64,000 bases of DNA from NCBI GenBank assembly GCA_009780035.1, contig WRAU01000008.1, positions 1-64,000 on the forward strand, in the 5' to 3' direction. The notes below the pieces were generated by a model, which made no database searches, was not told the DNA's origin, and was given only the letters and a program-made list of their open reading frames with translations. Position numbers and translations under genes: made by a program. The stretch is from Alphaproteobacteria bacterium. Lineage in GTDB: Bacteria > Pseudomonadota > Alphaproteobacteria > WRAU01 > Hepatincolaceae. Of this stretch, positions 9,174 to 18,833 are shown one piece after another; position 1 is the first letter of the stretch, and each line of letters begins with the position of its first letter.

Positions 9174-9612
9174 CTATAATGTAGTCTATAATTTCTCCGC
9201 GCATTTGTGATGGGTGAATTACAAATTCACATGCGCTGTTGCCGCTGGCAATTGTAGAATTTGGATTATTAGTAATTAAAGGATGCCACGCCGGTAAATC
9301 TTTTTTCTCTTTAATAAGGCGATAGGCGCAGGTTTTAGGAAGCCATTTAATTTCATAAACTTTTTTTGGAGTAATTTTTATGCAGTCTTCCATATATTTA
9401 AAGCGATTGTCATAGGATGCGCACCTGCAAGTATCAGGATTTAGCAATCGGCAAGAGACAGCAGAAGTATAAATCTCACCAGTATCAATATCCTCAATTT
9501 TTTCTAAACAGCATTTACCGCAGCCATCACATAAAGATTCCCACTGAGAATCGGTCATTTTTTCTAAAGAAGTATGCAGCCAAAATTTATCCAGCATTAT
9601 TTTAAACGCCAA
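9160..9612 (-). CDS. YcgN-like cysteine-cluster protein (UPF0260)
   Basis: A 150-residue protein with a cysteine cluster: CDGCGKCCLEK near residue 29, then further cysteines in SCRLL and TCRCASY. This is the UPF0260/YcgN pattern (CxxCGxCC), thought to bind metal; the function is not established. It overlaps cysS by 16 bases upstream and the YgjP-like gene by 14 bases downstream, so all three are coupled. Confidence 0.88.
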   Translation of the reverse strand: MAFKIMLDKFWLHTSLEKMTDSQWESLCDGCGKCCLEKIEDIDTGEIYTSAVSCRLLNPDTCRCASYDNRFKYMEDCIKITPKKVYEIKWLPKTCAYRLIKEKKDLPAWHPLITNNPNSTIASGNSACEFVIHPSQMRGEIIDYIIDEDI

Positions 9613-11000
9613 GTAGTATTATTAGGGGAATCTTCAATAATAACACCCATAGAGTTTAGATAGTCTCTAATTTTATCAGCTTCTATAAAATTTTTATTTT
9701 TTTTTGCAAGATTGCGGAGGTCAATAAGCTGTTCTATCTCATTTTCAGTAATCTTTGCCTGTGAGAGTTTTAAATCAAACCAAGTCTGCGGATTTTCATA
9801 CAGTAATCCCAGCATATTGCCGCTAGCAATTAATTGTGATTTTACTTCAGCTGATGAGTTATTCTTAGCTTCATTAAGCATTTTATGAAGAATAGTGATT
9901 GCTAGATGGGTATTTAAATCATCGCTTAATGCAGCTATAAATTCTTTGTTAGGACTACAAGGCTGGGTTATGATATTTTGGCTTTGCATAAGAAAGTCAT
10001 AAAATTTATCAAGAGTTTCTTGGGATTCTTGCAAAGACTGCTGTGAAAAATCTAATGGGCTGCGGTAGTGGGTTTTCAGCAAAGTTAAGCGCACTGTTTC
10101 GCCATGATGTTTTTTAAGAGCTTCGTTTAAGGTAGTAAAATTACCAAGGCTTTTTGACATTTTCTGTCCGTCAACTACCACAAAATCATTGTGAATCCAA
10201 TAATTAGCAATAAAATTATGAGTGTGAGAAGTTGCAGGGCTATGCAAATGCGGGTTTTCAGTAAAATAACAAACGCTTTGAGCAATTTCATTTTCATGAT
10301 GCGGGAATATTAAGTCTTTTCCGCCGCCATGAATATCAAAATGTTTTCCTAATAAATCTCCCGCCATTGCCGAGCACTCCATATGCCAGCCCGGACGTCC
10401 ATAACCCCAAGAAGAATTCCAGCCGCAGTTATCTTTGCTATTCGCAGGCTTCCATAATACAAAATCCTGCGGATTCCTTTTTAAGCTGCTAACATCTATC
10501 CGCACGCCATGAAGAATTTCTGCCATAGCAATGCCGCTAAGTTTACCATAGTTAGAGTAAGATTGAACATCAAAATAAACATGTCCACTGACCGTATAAG
10601 CATAACCTTTATTAATAAGCTCCTCTATCATAGCAATCATTTTTGCTATATAGTCTGTTGCTTTAGGCTCAATAGTTGGTGAAAGGGCATTAATTTTTTT
10701 AATATCATCATGGAAGGATTTAATAGTCCGCTTAGTGAGCTCATTTGGCAATTCCTTATTATCAATAGCTCTATTGATAATTTTATCATCTACATCAGTG
10801 ATATTTCTAACATACATCACATCTTTATAAAAATGCTGCAGCAAACGAAACAGGGTATCAAAAACCACAATAGGACGAGCGTTGCCGATATGAATATAAT
10901 CATACACCGTAGGTCCGCAAACATACATTGTAATGCGGTTTTTATCTATAGGAGTAAATAATTCCTTAGTTTTTGAAAGTGTATTAAAAAGATGCAGCAT
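9597..11000 (-). CDS. cysS: Cysteinyl-tRNA synthetase
   Basis: Class I synthetase charging tRNA-Cys. HIGN is at residues 37-40 and KMSKS at 280-284. The zinc ligands that select cysteine are present: C28, C209, H234 and E238. Length 467 is normal. The start is the ATG at 11000, which overlaps the gltX stop by one base (TAATG arrangement), so the two synthetases are translated as a coupled pair. Confidence 0.97.
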   Translation of the reverse strand: MLHLFNTLSKTKELFTPIDKNRITMYVCGPTVYDYIHIGNARPIVVFDTLFRLLQHFYKDVMYVRNITDVDDKIINRAIDNKELPNELTKRTIKSFHDDIKKINALSPTIEPKATDYIAKMIAMIEELINKGYAYTVSGHVYFDVQSYSNYGKLSGIAMAEILHGVRIDVSSLKRNPQDFVLWKPANSKDNCGWNSSWGYGRPGWHMECSAMAGDLLGKHFDIHGGGKDLIFPHHENEIAQSVCYFTENPHLHSPATSHTHNFIANYWIHNDFVVVDGQKMSKSLGNFTTLNEALKKHHGETVRLTLLKTHYRSPLDFSQQSLQESQETLDKFYDFLMQSQNIITQPCSPNKEFIAALSDDLNTHLAITILHKMLNEAKNNSSAEVKSQLIASGNMLGLLYENPQTWFDLKLSQAKITENEIEQLIDLRNLAKKNKNFIEADKIRDYLNSMGVIIEDSPNNTTWRLK

Positions 11001-12337
11001 TAAATTAAATCTTTTAACCGATTTCTTAGTTTATCTTTGCCAATTAAATTAATAAGTGATTTAAAATCTGGACCATTTTCAACGCCGCTAAATGCTATAC
11101 GCAGCGGATGGAATAACTCTTTGCCTTTTAAGCCGCTTTTATCTTTGATTGCAGTCAGCCAAGTATCCCAAGCAGTTGCATTAAAAGTTTCCGGCATTGT
11201 TTCCAGTGCAATTTTTATAATAGCATGATTCTCAACCTTTGGTTCTATATTGCCATAGATAATATTATGCCATACAGCTATATCAGCAAATGAAGTAATA
11301 TTATGCTTGATAACTTCCCAGAAGTTTTCACTGACCTCAAGATTTAATAAATTTTTTATCATGGCGTACATTTCAGCAAAACAACGGGTTTGCAAAATCT
11401 GCAGGTTAAGTTTTAGCAGTTTTTCTTCATCAAATTTTGCAGCTGCGCTGTTATATTTTTCTAAATCAAAATCTTCAACAATATCTTCCATATAAAGATA
11501 AACTTTATCGCGTTCGCCAAGCCCTAGCATAAACAAATAATTATTAATTGCCATCGGGTGAATACCCGCTGCCCGTAAGTTTTTTAAAGATAAAGCTCCG
11601 TCTCTTTTAGAAAAACCCTCGCCCTCGTTATTAGTAATAAGCGGCAAATGAGCGAAAGTAGGCACTGGTGAGCCTAGATATTGAAACATTTGAATTTGCA
11701 CAGCGGTATTTACCACATGATCTTCCCCTCTGATAATATGAGTAATTCCTGCATCTATATCATCAATTACTGAAGTTAAAATATATAAAAAACTGCCATC
11801 TTCACGCACTACTACCGGATCACTGATGTGCTCGCCTTTAAAATTTATATCGCCTTTAATTAAATCGTGCCAGGCAATATCTGTGTAATTAATTTTTAAG
11901 CGGTAATAAGGTTTTCTACCCTCATCTTCAAATTTAGCTTTGTTTTCTGCTGTTAGTTTTAGCATTGCCCTATCATAAATAGGTGGTTTTTTCATAGCAA
12001 TCTGCAGCTTTTTTTTGTAGGCTAGCTCTTCAGCAGTTTCGTAGCAAGGATACACAAGATTTTCTTTTTTTAGTTTTTCTAAAAATTCATTGTAAATATT
12101 TAAACGATCTGATTGTTTAAATTCATGCACCCATGCAATGCCAAGCCAGTTTAAATCATCATGCACACCGTCAATATATTCCTGCTTAACCCTGCCAATA
12201 TCGGTATCATCAATCCGCAGAATATAGTCAGCGTTAATTTTTTTAGCGAGAAAATAGTTTAGGACAGCCATTCTGGCATTGCCTAAATGTAGATAACCGG
12301 TTGGACTTGGTGCGAATCGCACTTTAAATTTTGTCAT
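11000..12337 (-). CDS. gltX: Glutamyl-tRNA synthetase
   Basis: Class I synthetase for tRNA-Glu. HLGN is at residues 17-20 and the KMSKS-type loop is SKRDG at 243-247. Length 445. Alphaproteobacteria usually carry two gltX genes, one of which may mischarge tRNA-Gln for GatCAB; which one this is cannot be decided here. It lies between nadE (5-base gap) and cysS (1-base overlap). Confidence 0.95.
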   Translation of the reverse strand: MTKFKVRFAPSPTGYLHLGNARMAVLNYFLAKKINADYILRIDDTDIGRVKQEYIDGVHDDLNWLGIAWVHEFKQSDRLNIYNEFLEKLKKENLVYPCYETAEELAYKKKLQIAMKKPPIYDRAMLKLTAENKAKFEDEGRKPYYRLKINYTDIAWHDLIKGDINFKGEHISDPVVVREDGSFLYILTSVIDDIDAGITHIIRGEDHVVNTAVQIQMFQYLGSPVPTFAHLPLITNNEGEGFSKRDGALSLKNLRAAGIHPMAINNYLFMLGLGERDKVYLYMEDIVEDFDLEKYNSAAAKFDEEKLLKLNLQILQTRCFAEMYAMIKNLLNLEVSENFWEVIKHNITSFADIAVWHNIIYGNIEPKVENHAIIKIALETMPETFNATAWDTWLTAIKDKSGLKGKELFHPLRIAFSGVENGPDFKSLINLIGKDKLRNRLKDLI

Positions 12338-12342
12338 TTTTA

Positions 12343-13959
12343 TTAATTTCCTTTAAAACTATCACTAATATTGTATAAATAAGCTCTGCCAAGTGGTCGT
12401 GTGCTAATATTAACACCAGGTGCACTTTGCAGTCTTTTATAGTGCGAATTTTTTAGTAGTTTAATGGTTTTATCCACTAAGTTGTTATCAAATAATTTAT
12501 AAAGATGCGTTTTAGAGGCATTTTTTTCTATAATTTCATATAGTATAGCATCTAAGATATTATAATCCATTAGGGAATCTTCATCGTATTGATTTTCTTT
12601 TAGTTCTGCTGAAGGGCGGCGCTCAATTGCTTTTGCAGGAATTACAGCAGACTGCTGATTCCGCCATTTAGACAGCTCAAAAACTTCCGTTTTATAAACA
12701 TCTTTCAGCAGATTATAGCCGCCGCAGGTATCACCGTAAAGAGTGCAGTATCCTGTTGCAAGCTCTGACTTATTTCCGGTGGTCAGCACCATAAAATCTT
12801 TATGCTGGTTGGCATATGCCATAAGAATTTGCCCGCGGATTCTTGCTTGGATATTATCTAGCACATTGTTTTCATTTAAAATTAACTTATTGCCAAGTGA
12901 TACTTCATAAGCAGCGGCTAAAGAATCTATGGAAATTTCTATGATTTTAATTCCCAAAGTATTTTTTATTTCATCAATAATTTCGTATGATAATTTTGAT
13001 GTATATTTAGATGGCATAGAAATGCCTAAAACATTGTCCTTTCCCAGTGTGTCAGCAGCAATAGCAGCAGTAAGGGTAGAATCAATACCGCCGCTTATGC
13101 CGATAATTACGCCTTTAAAACCTGCTGCCTTAAGAAAGTCGTTTAACCCTAACTGCATTGTTTCATAAATTAATTGATTTTTATTGTCTGAATATTGTGA
13201 AAGCTCTTTTGTAAGGGTTGTTTGCTTATTATCTACTGTAAAAATTATAGAATCCTCAGCAGCATGCTGCAAACAGCCTATTACATTTCCTAGTGCATCC
13301 ATCATAAAAGAGGCGCCATCAAAAACAATATCATCAACTCCGCCTATGGCATTAAGATACAAAAGCGGGGCAGCAAGTTTTTGCGCCGCATATTTTGCCA
13401 TACTTATACGGGAATCATTCTTAGTAGATTCTTTAGATATTTCAAAAGGTGAGGCATTAATGCTGATTATTAAATCAATATTTGTGTTTTGCAAGGAATC
13501 TACATTTTCTTTATGCCACATATCTTCGCAAACAAAAAGAGCGATGTTTTTATTATGAAGGCTAATAATATTGCCGGATTCTTTCACGCTAAAATAACGA
13601 TGCTCGTTAAATACGCCATAATTAGGAAGTTTATTTTTATAAATAATCTCTATAATGTCTCCCTCTGCGATAATAAGGGCAGCATTATAGATTTTACCGT
13701 TCTCAAATATAGGAGTCCCTAGTATTAGGGTGTTTTTTTTGCCTTTAGTGTGATTTTTAATAATTTCTATATATTTTTTAATAGCCGTTTGAAAACCTGC
13801 AGAATATAAATTATCCATTGGTGAATAACCACTGAGAGCTAATTCCGGAGTTATAATAATGTCGGCATCGCAGCTATCGTAGAAATTTAAAATTTTTTCA
13901 GTATTGACTTGCAGGTTTCCCAATAGGGAGTGCATTTGCAAAGCAGATATTTTTAGCAT
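12343..13959 (-). CDS. nadE: Glutamine-dependent NAD+ synthetase
   Basis: Final step of NAD synthesis: amidation of deamido-NAD using glutamine. The N-terminal nitrilase-like glutaminase domain has its triad at E39, K110 and C144 (FVCEDMW). The C-terminal synthetase domain has the pyrophosphate-binding loop SGGIDS at residues 289-294. Total 538 residues, the usual two-domain form. It follows pncB by 11 bases, so nicotinate salvage and the last NAD step are made together. Confidence 0.96.
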   Translation of the reverse strand: MLKISALQMHSLLGNLQVNTEKILNFYDSCDADIIITPELALSGYSPMDNLYSAGFQTAIKKYIEIIKNHTKGKKNTLILGTPIFENGKIYNAALIIAEGDIIEIIYKNKLPNYGVFNEHRYFSVKESGNIISLHNKNIALFVCEDMWHKENVDSLQNTNIDLIISINASPFEISKESTKNDSRISMAKYAAQKLAAPLLYLNAIGGVDDIVFDGASFMMDALGNVIGCLQHAAEDSIIFTVDNKQTTLTKELSQYSDNKNQLIYETMQLGLNDFLKAAGFKGVIIGISGGIDSTLTAAIAADTLGKDNVLGISMPSKYTSKLSYEIIDEIKNTLGIKIIEISIDSLAAAYEVSLGNKLILNENNVLDNIQARIRGQILMAYANQHKDFMVLTTGNKSELATGYCTLYGDTCGGYNLLKDVYKTEVFELSKWRNQQSAVIPAKAIERRPSAELKENQYDEDSLMDYNILDAILYEIIEKNASKTHLYKLFDNNLVDKTIKLLKNSHYKRLQSAPGVNISTRPLGRAYLYNISDSFKGN

Positions 13960-13970
13960 CTTTTTACCCT

Positions 13971-15122
13971 TTATTTGGTTTTATTTAATTGCATTAATTT
14001 ATTCTGCCATTTTTTTACTAAAAACTCTCTTCCAACTTTCACTGATAATTTGCCGTTATAAGAAACAATATCAGCGGTAGTATAGATATCGCTCCAATTC
14101 TGCGGAATGTAAGATCCAGTGCCGACTGCTGAAATAGGGGCATTAATTTTGGACATCAGCAGGCATTTTTTTAAATTGAATCCGCTTGAAACAATTATTT
14201 TTACATTTTTAAAACCAGCTTCATCTAACTTTTCCCTTAAATAAAAAATTGCTGCACCCGATACACCCATGCCGGCTAAATAGTCAATTTCTTCCTCATC
14301 TTTATATTCATGGAAAGCAGTAGTTGAATATTTATCGATAACCGCATAAGATTTATCAGAATCAAGACCTTCTAAATAACGGGCTCCATGAGTATCAATG
14401 CGGACGCTTAAACTGCCTTTTTCTGCCATATCTTTAAAGTTTTCACATAATTCAAGAGTATCAGTAATCTCTTTGCCGAAATAATCTACTAAGACGGTCA
14501 TCTGTTTTGGTTTAAAGGTATCGTAATACATTTTTGCGGCATTAAGCGTAGAGCCAGCATAGCCAATAAGTGAATGTGGCATGGTGCCTAAGCCTTCTTG
14601 ATTGCTAAAAAAATGGGCTGAGGAATCTACGCTGCCGCCAATAAAGCCACAAGCTCCTTCTTTTTGTGCTACCCTAGATCCTACGGATGCACCGTATTCG
14701 CATAATAAAACCATATCCTCATTAACACAATGTCTTGCCAGCATGGAAATAAATGCAGATTGCGGCAGAGCTGCTGCCATATTATAAGCATTCCACGCAC
14801 ATAAACAAGAAAGCCCTACTTTTTGCAGGATAAGAGTTTCCAGCTCAGAAAGTTCAGCAAAAGATCCTTTTATAAAAAACAAAGGATCACCAGCACCGAC
14901 TTTATCTCCCTCTTGAAAGTTTTCAATAATTGTGAATTTGTATCCTAATGATTTTTGCACTTCATTTAAAAAATCCATAGCTAGTTTTACAGAATAAATT
15001 GCAGGTTTTCTAACAAAAAATCCATAAACTACCTCTAAATCTCCATTTTTTTTCACAATCTGCGAGGTGCGGCTGAAATATTTATCGGTATTTTTTTTTA
15101 TAAAATCAAGGGTTATTGTCAT
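13971..15122 (-). CDS. pncB: Nicotinate phosphoribosyltransferase
   Basis: Makes nicotinate mononucleotide from nicotinate and PRPP, the entry to the Preiss-Handler NAD route. Family signs include the N-terminal YFSRTSQIV segment, the GASVGSRVAQKEGACGFIGG stretch near residue 145 and RIDTHGARYLEG in the second half. At 383 residues it is the compact form. It stands 4 bases after the DAHP synthase and 11 bases before nadE. The fused hydrolase domain at 26471-28777 resembles nicotinamidase, so together a full salvage route from nicotinamide may exist (NadD not seen here). Confidence 0.9.
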   Translation of the reverse strand: MTITLDFIKKNTDKYFSRTSQIVKKNGDLEVVYGFFVRKPAIYSVKLAMDFLNEVQKSLGYKFTIIENFQEGDKVGAGDPLFFIKGSFAELSELETLILQKVGLSCLCAWNAYNMAAALPQSAFISMLARHCVNEDMVLLCEYGASVGSRVAQKEGACGFIGGSVDSSAHFFSNQEGLGTMPHSLIGYAGSTLNAAKMYYDTFKPKQMTVLVDYFGKEITDTLELCENFKDMAEKGSLSVRIDTHGARYLEGLDSDKSYAVIDKYSTTAFHEYKDEEEIDYLAGMGVSGAAIFYLREKLDEAGFKNVKIIVSSGFNLKKCLLMSKINAPISAVGTGSYIPQNWSDIYTTADIVSYNGKLSVKVGREFLVKKWQNKLMQLNKTK

Positions 15123-15126
15123 ATTT

Positions 15127-16239
15127 TTATACCTGTGTAATTAGTTTTACCAGCAATTCAGCAACTACGAAAGACTGGTTTTGGTTTAATCTGGGATCGC
15201 AAAGCGTTTTATATTTTTCAGGCACAAGCGGTTTGTTGTTTTCTATACATTCGTAAATTTGCTTTGGTGAGTTTTCTAAATGAATGCCGCCAAATTTTAC
15301 TCCTTGTTTCTGCAAAATTACAGCAAAATCAGTAATTTCTTGCAGTATATCTTGGAGATTTCTAGTTTTATAATTGTTTTCTTTATAAGTGTTGCCGTGC
15401 ATAGGGTCAACTATCCATATTACAGATAGTCCAGCATTTTTAACGGCTATCAGCAGATTTTCTAAAAACATAGGAGTATTTTTAGCCCCCATGCGGTTAA
15501 TTAAAATTATTTTTCCTGCTGCATTTTGCGGGTTTAACAATTTAATTATGGTAATTAAATCTTCTGTATTAATATTGCTGCTGATTTTAATTCCTATGGG
15601 ATTCTCAATGCCTCTTAAATATTCAATATGAGCCGATTTTAAAAATCTCGTTTTTTCACCAAGCCACAGCATGTGGGCAGATACATTATAATGCTTGCCA
15701 TTTATTAATTTGGTTAATCCTGCCTCAAAGTGTAAATTCAAAGCCTCATGAGAGATGAAGATTTTCTTGCCGGAATTTTTAATTATTTCATAAGATTTTT
15801 GTGCAGCCTCATAAGCTAAAAGCATACGCTGCGGATTTATTACGCGATTATTATAATCATGAAACATATCGCCCTTATAAACGGAAATTTTTTTGCCGTC
15901 CACTACCTCGAAATCTTCACTTCTAGGCTTAGAATACTGACCGGCAATTCTGCCGATTTTTATAATGTTGTCAATTGGCAGATATTCGCAGAATTTTTCC
16001 ATAAAATTAATGCGGCTGGTTATATCTTCAACTGTGGCATCAGCGAAAGTCTCGGCACATTCTCCCATTTGAACAATAAAGCCATTGCCTTTTAAAAGAT
16101 TTTTTAATTCATTAATACTTTTAGCATCAACAATATCTTCCTTATGGGATAGCTGCTTTTTTACATCAGCAATATCTTCATTATATACGGGCATATGAAT
16201 TGCGGTAAAGTTTTGCCAAGAATTATTAGACCAAGTCAT
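15127..16239 (-). CDS. Class II (plant-type) DAHP synthase
   Basis: First step of the shikimate pathway: condenses phosphoenolpyruvate and erythrose 4-phosphate. All class II metal ligands can be read: C61 in GECAETF, H281 in DPMHGNT, E322 in GGIHLE and D348 in LCDPRLN. The GRIAGQYSKPRS and RGIENPIGIK segments are also intact. At 370 residues it is clearly shorter than the usual 440-470: the N-terminal part that carries regulatory contacts in plant and mycobacterial enzymes is reduced, so feedback control may be lost. Its setting among NAD genes is unusual; no other aro gene is in the window. Confidence 0.92.
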   Translation of the reverse strand: MTWSNNSWQNFTAIHMPVYNEDIADVKKQLSHKEDIVDAKSINELKNLLKGNGFIVQMGECAETFADATVEDITSRINFMEKFCEYLPIDNIIKIGRIAGQYSKPRSEDFEVVDGKKISVYKGDMFHDYNNRVINPQRMLLAYEAAQKSYEIIKNSGKKIFISHEALNLHFEAGLTKLINGKHYNVSAHMLWLGEKTRFLKSAHIEYLRGIENPIGIKISSNINTEDLITIIKLLNPQNAAGKIILINRMGAKNTPMFLENLLIAVKNAGLSVIWIVDPMHGNTYKENNYKTRNLQDILQEITDFAVILQKQGVKFGGIHLENSPKQIYECIENNKPLVPEKYKTLCDPRLNQNQSFVVAELLVKLITQV

Positions 16240-16242
16240 TAG

Positions 16243-17154
16243 TTAGTATATCTCGTATTCTTCAAAATCTTCAATATCCAAATCGCTTGGCTTATTATCC
16301 TTATACTTGCTTAGCATACATAGCAGAGAATGTTTTCTTATATTTAGAGTTTCTAAATTTAAAGAATTTTTTGAGGTTTTTTTCACTGCTTTTATAAAAT
16401 ATAGATACTTCCTACTAAAGGAATCCAACTTTTTTTTATAAATAAAAGATAATAAACACAAGCGCAGCCAAGAAATAGAAGATATTTTCTGCAGTTGTTT
16501 GCTATCAATTATAACACTATCATTTACATAGTCAATATTTGTGCTGGCGTAATTGCCAATTTCAAAGTTTTTCTTATTGTAGGCATTGTCTTCTATAAGG
16601 GTTATTATAGCATCTACTAGGTCATCTCTATCTACATAAGAGAAATTTTCCTGATAAGAAAAAATTTTATTAGAAATTCTATATAATTCTTCAATATCTT
16701 GCAGCAGGCTATCTTGCTGAGAGAATATAACTGGCGCAGCTAGGGAAAGATAATTTTCAAAATTTTCACGGGCAAAATTTTCACATTTTTTAATTTCTTT
16801 GTAAAAAGATTTAGACATATTTTCTTTAATTAGTGGGGTAATATCAATCAGCTTTGTTTTTTTATTAATAGATTTCACTATATTCTTATAGTGAGAGATA
16901 TGCTTTTTAATCTTTTTAATGCTGTTGGGTGTAATTATAAAGGTAGTGTTAATAACCGCATCGGCATTTTTAAAAATTTCTTTATCGTTGATGCTATAAT
17001 AGCTTACGCGATTGAGGGTATCTTTTATGGCGATGCAGCTCTGCTCGTAAAGCATAATGCTTACCGCACAATTCTGCACTAATAAACTGGCAGCTAGTTT
17101 ATTTAAGATAGGTTCACTGCCTCCGATAATAACTACATGTTTTTTAATAAACAT
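16243..17154 (-). CDS. Diverged NDUFA9-like / NAD(P)-binding Rossmann protein
   Basis: The N-terminus KKHVVIIGGSEPILNKLA looks like a Rossmann dinucleotide loop with a weak glycine motif. SFYKEIKKCEN and SYVDRDDLVDAIITLIED sit where the complex I assembly NDUFA9-like epimerases of alphaproteobacteria have Y..K.E and the PVYVDDVAxAI segment. The rest is poorly conserved and lysine-rich. Length 303 fits. It is the first gene of the leftward operon, 3 bases before the DAHP synthase. A role in complex I assembly or quinone binding is inference; it could simply be a degenerate SDR protein. Confidence 0.5.
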   Translation of the reverse strand: MFIKKHVVIIGGSEPILNKLAASLLVQNCAVSIMLYEQSCIAIKDTLNRVSYYSINDKEIFKNADAVINTTFIITPNSIKKIKKHISHYKNIVKSINKKTKLIDITPLIKENMSKSFYKEIKKCENFARENFENYLSLAAPVIFSQQDSLLQDIEELYRISNKIFSYQENFSYVDRDDLVDAIITLIEDNAYNKKNFEIGNYASTNIDYVNDSVIIDSKQLQKISSISWLRLCLLSFIYKKKLDSFSRKYLYFIKAVKKTSKNSLNLETLNIRKHSLLCMLSKYKDNKPSDLDIEDFEEYEIY

Positions 17155-17231
17155 CTTTTTGATTCATATTTAATTAAAATATATACTATAATATAACTAC
17201 AATTTTTTAATTAAACAAAGGTTAAAATTAA

Positions 17232-17861
17232 ATGCAGGAAATTAAAATTTTATTCCATAAAAATGATTTGCCAAATGAAACGGCTATAGTTGGGAAAAGC
17301 ATTGCTATAGATACAGAAACTATGGGGTTAGAACTCTCTCGCGATAGATTATGCTTATTGCAGCTGAAAGACGAAAGCAATACCATTCATTTAATTCAAT
17401 TTGAACGCGGCAAATACGATTGCCCTAATTTAAAAAAAATTCTTAAAGATAAAACAATTAATAAAATTTTCCATTATGCTAGATTTGATGTTTTAGCCAT
17501 TTATACCTATTTAGGTGTGCTTTGTGATAATATTTTCTGCACGAAAATTGCTTCTAAACTATCACGAACCTATAGTAATAAACACGGTTTGAAAGAATTA
17601 TGCAAAGAGCTTTTGAATGTAGATCTGCAAAAAGAGCAGCAATCATCAAACTGGGGAGCAGCTGAAATTAATACAAAGCAGCAAGCCTATGCTGCCGATG
17701 ATGTTTTATATTTGCATGAGCTGAAAGATAAATTAACTGCTATGCTGAAACAAGAAAACCGCTTGAATATTGCCTCTTCCTGTTTTAATTTTCTACCGAC
17801 CAGGGCAGTATTAGATGCACTGCGTTTTGATAGTGAAGATTACGATATTTTTAAACATTAG
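17232..17861 (+). CDS. rnd: Ribonuclease D
   Basis: DEDDy 3'-5' exoribonuclease for tRNA 3'-end trimming. Exo I is AIDTETMGLEL, Exo II is FHYARFDVLA and Exo III is YAADDVLYLHEL with the Y and D of the DEDDy site. At 209 residues it has only the nuclease domain, without HRDC, as is common in alphaproteobacteria. It opens the rnd-kdsD-lptC/A-lptB run; kdsD starts 10 bases after it. Confidence 0.93.
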   Translation: MQEIKILFHKNDLPNETAIVGKSIAIDTETMGLELSRDRLCLLQLKDESNTIHLIQFERGKYDCPNLKKILKDKTINKIFHYARFDVLAIYTYLGVLCDNIFCTKIASKLSRTYSNKHGLKELCKELLNVDLQKEQQSSNWGAAEINTKQQAYAADDVLYLHELKDKLTAMLKQENRLNIASSCFNFLPTRAVLDALRFDSEDYDIFKH

Positions 17862-17871
17862 AGTTAAATAA

Positions 17872-18831
17872 ATGACTGAAGAGCAAATTTTAGATTTAGG
17901 TAAAAAAATTATTCAAACCGAGCTAGATGGTATTGTTTTGCTGAAAGACAGTCTTGGGGCAGATTTTGCTAAAGTCTGCAATTTATTATTAAACAACCGC
18001 GGTCGGGTAATTATTACAGGCATGGGAAAATCTGGGCATATTGGTGCAAAAATGGCGGCAACATTGGCTTCTACAGGAACGAGTGCGCTTTTTGTGCATC
18101 CGGCTGAAGCCTTGCATGGCGATTTAGGAATGATAGAGAAATCTGATATTGTTATTGCACTGTCTAATTCTGGCAATACGGTAGAGCTGCAAGGAATTAT
18201 TAATTATACCCAAAGATTCAATATTCCTCTGGTGGCAATAACTTCAAACCGTGATAGCGAATTAGGAAGAAATGCTAAGTATGTTTTAGAGCTTCCTCAC
18301 GCAGCTGAGGCATGCTCACTTGGCTTGGCTCCAACCACTTCCACCACTAATACTTTAATATTAGGTGATGCTATTGCTATTGCTTTGCTTGAAATAAAAG
18401 GCTTCTCTGCAGAAGATTTTAGAGTATTTCATCCGGGCGGCAGCTTGGGCTCTAAATTATTAAAAGTTGCCGATATTATGCACACGGGCGAGTCAATTCC
18501 TTTAGTAAAAATGGGAGTCAGTATGGATAAAGCTATTATTGCTATAACCTCTCATAGTTTTGGCTGCGTTGGCATACTTAATGAATCAGGGGAAATTATT
18601 GGAATCATAACCGACGGTGATATTAGACGGCATATGTCAGCAGATTTTTTAGCTAAAACAGTGGACGAAGTTATGACTAAAAACTTTGTTTCACTTACCC
18701 AAGATACCAACACCTCTAAGGCGCTGCTAGCGATGGAAAATAATAAAATTACTAGTCTTTTTATTATTGATGATAAAAAGCCGATTGGCATAATTCACAT
18801 TCACGATTTATTAAAACTAGGAGTAATGTAA
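17872..18831 (+). CDS. kdsD: Arabinose-5-phosphate isomerase (KpsF/GutQ family)
   Basis: Converts ribulose 5-phosphate to arabinose 5-phosphate, first step of Kdo for LPS. The N-terminal SIS domain shows ITGMGKSGHIGAKMAATLASTGT and ALSNSGNT; FHPGGSLGSKLL leads into two CBS domains (about residues 205-255 and 270-319). Length 319 is normal. It stands directly upstream of the LptC/A and LptB genes (2-base gap), tying Kdo supply to LPS export. Confidence 0.95.
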   Translation: MTEEQILDLGKKIIQTELDGIVLLKDSLGADFAKVCNLLLNNRGRVIITGMGKSGHIGAKMAATLASTGTSALFVHPAEALHGDLGMIEKSDIVIALSNSGNTVELQGIINYTQRFNIPLVAITSNRDSELGRNAKYVLELPHAAEACSLGLAPTTSTTNTLILGDAIAIALLEIKGFSAEDFRVFHPGGSLGSKLLKVADIMHTGESIPLVKMGVSMDKAIIAITSHSFGCVGILNESGEIIGIITDGDIRRHMSADFLAKTVDEVMTKNFVSLTQDTNTSKALLAMENNKITSLFIIDDKKPIGIIHIHDLLKLGVM

Positions 18832-18833
18832 TT

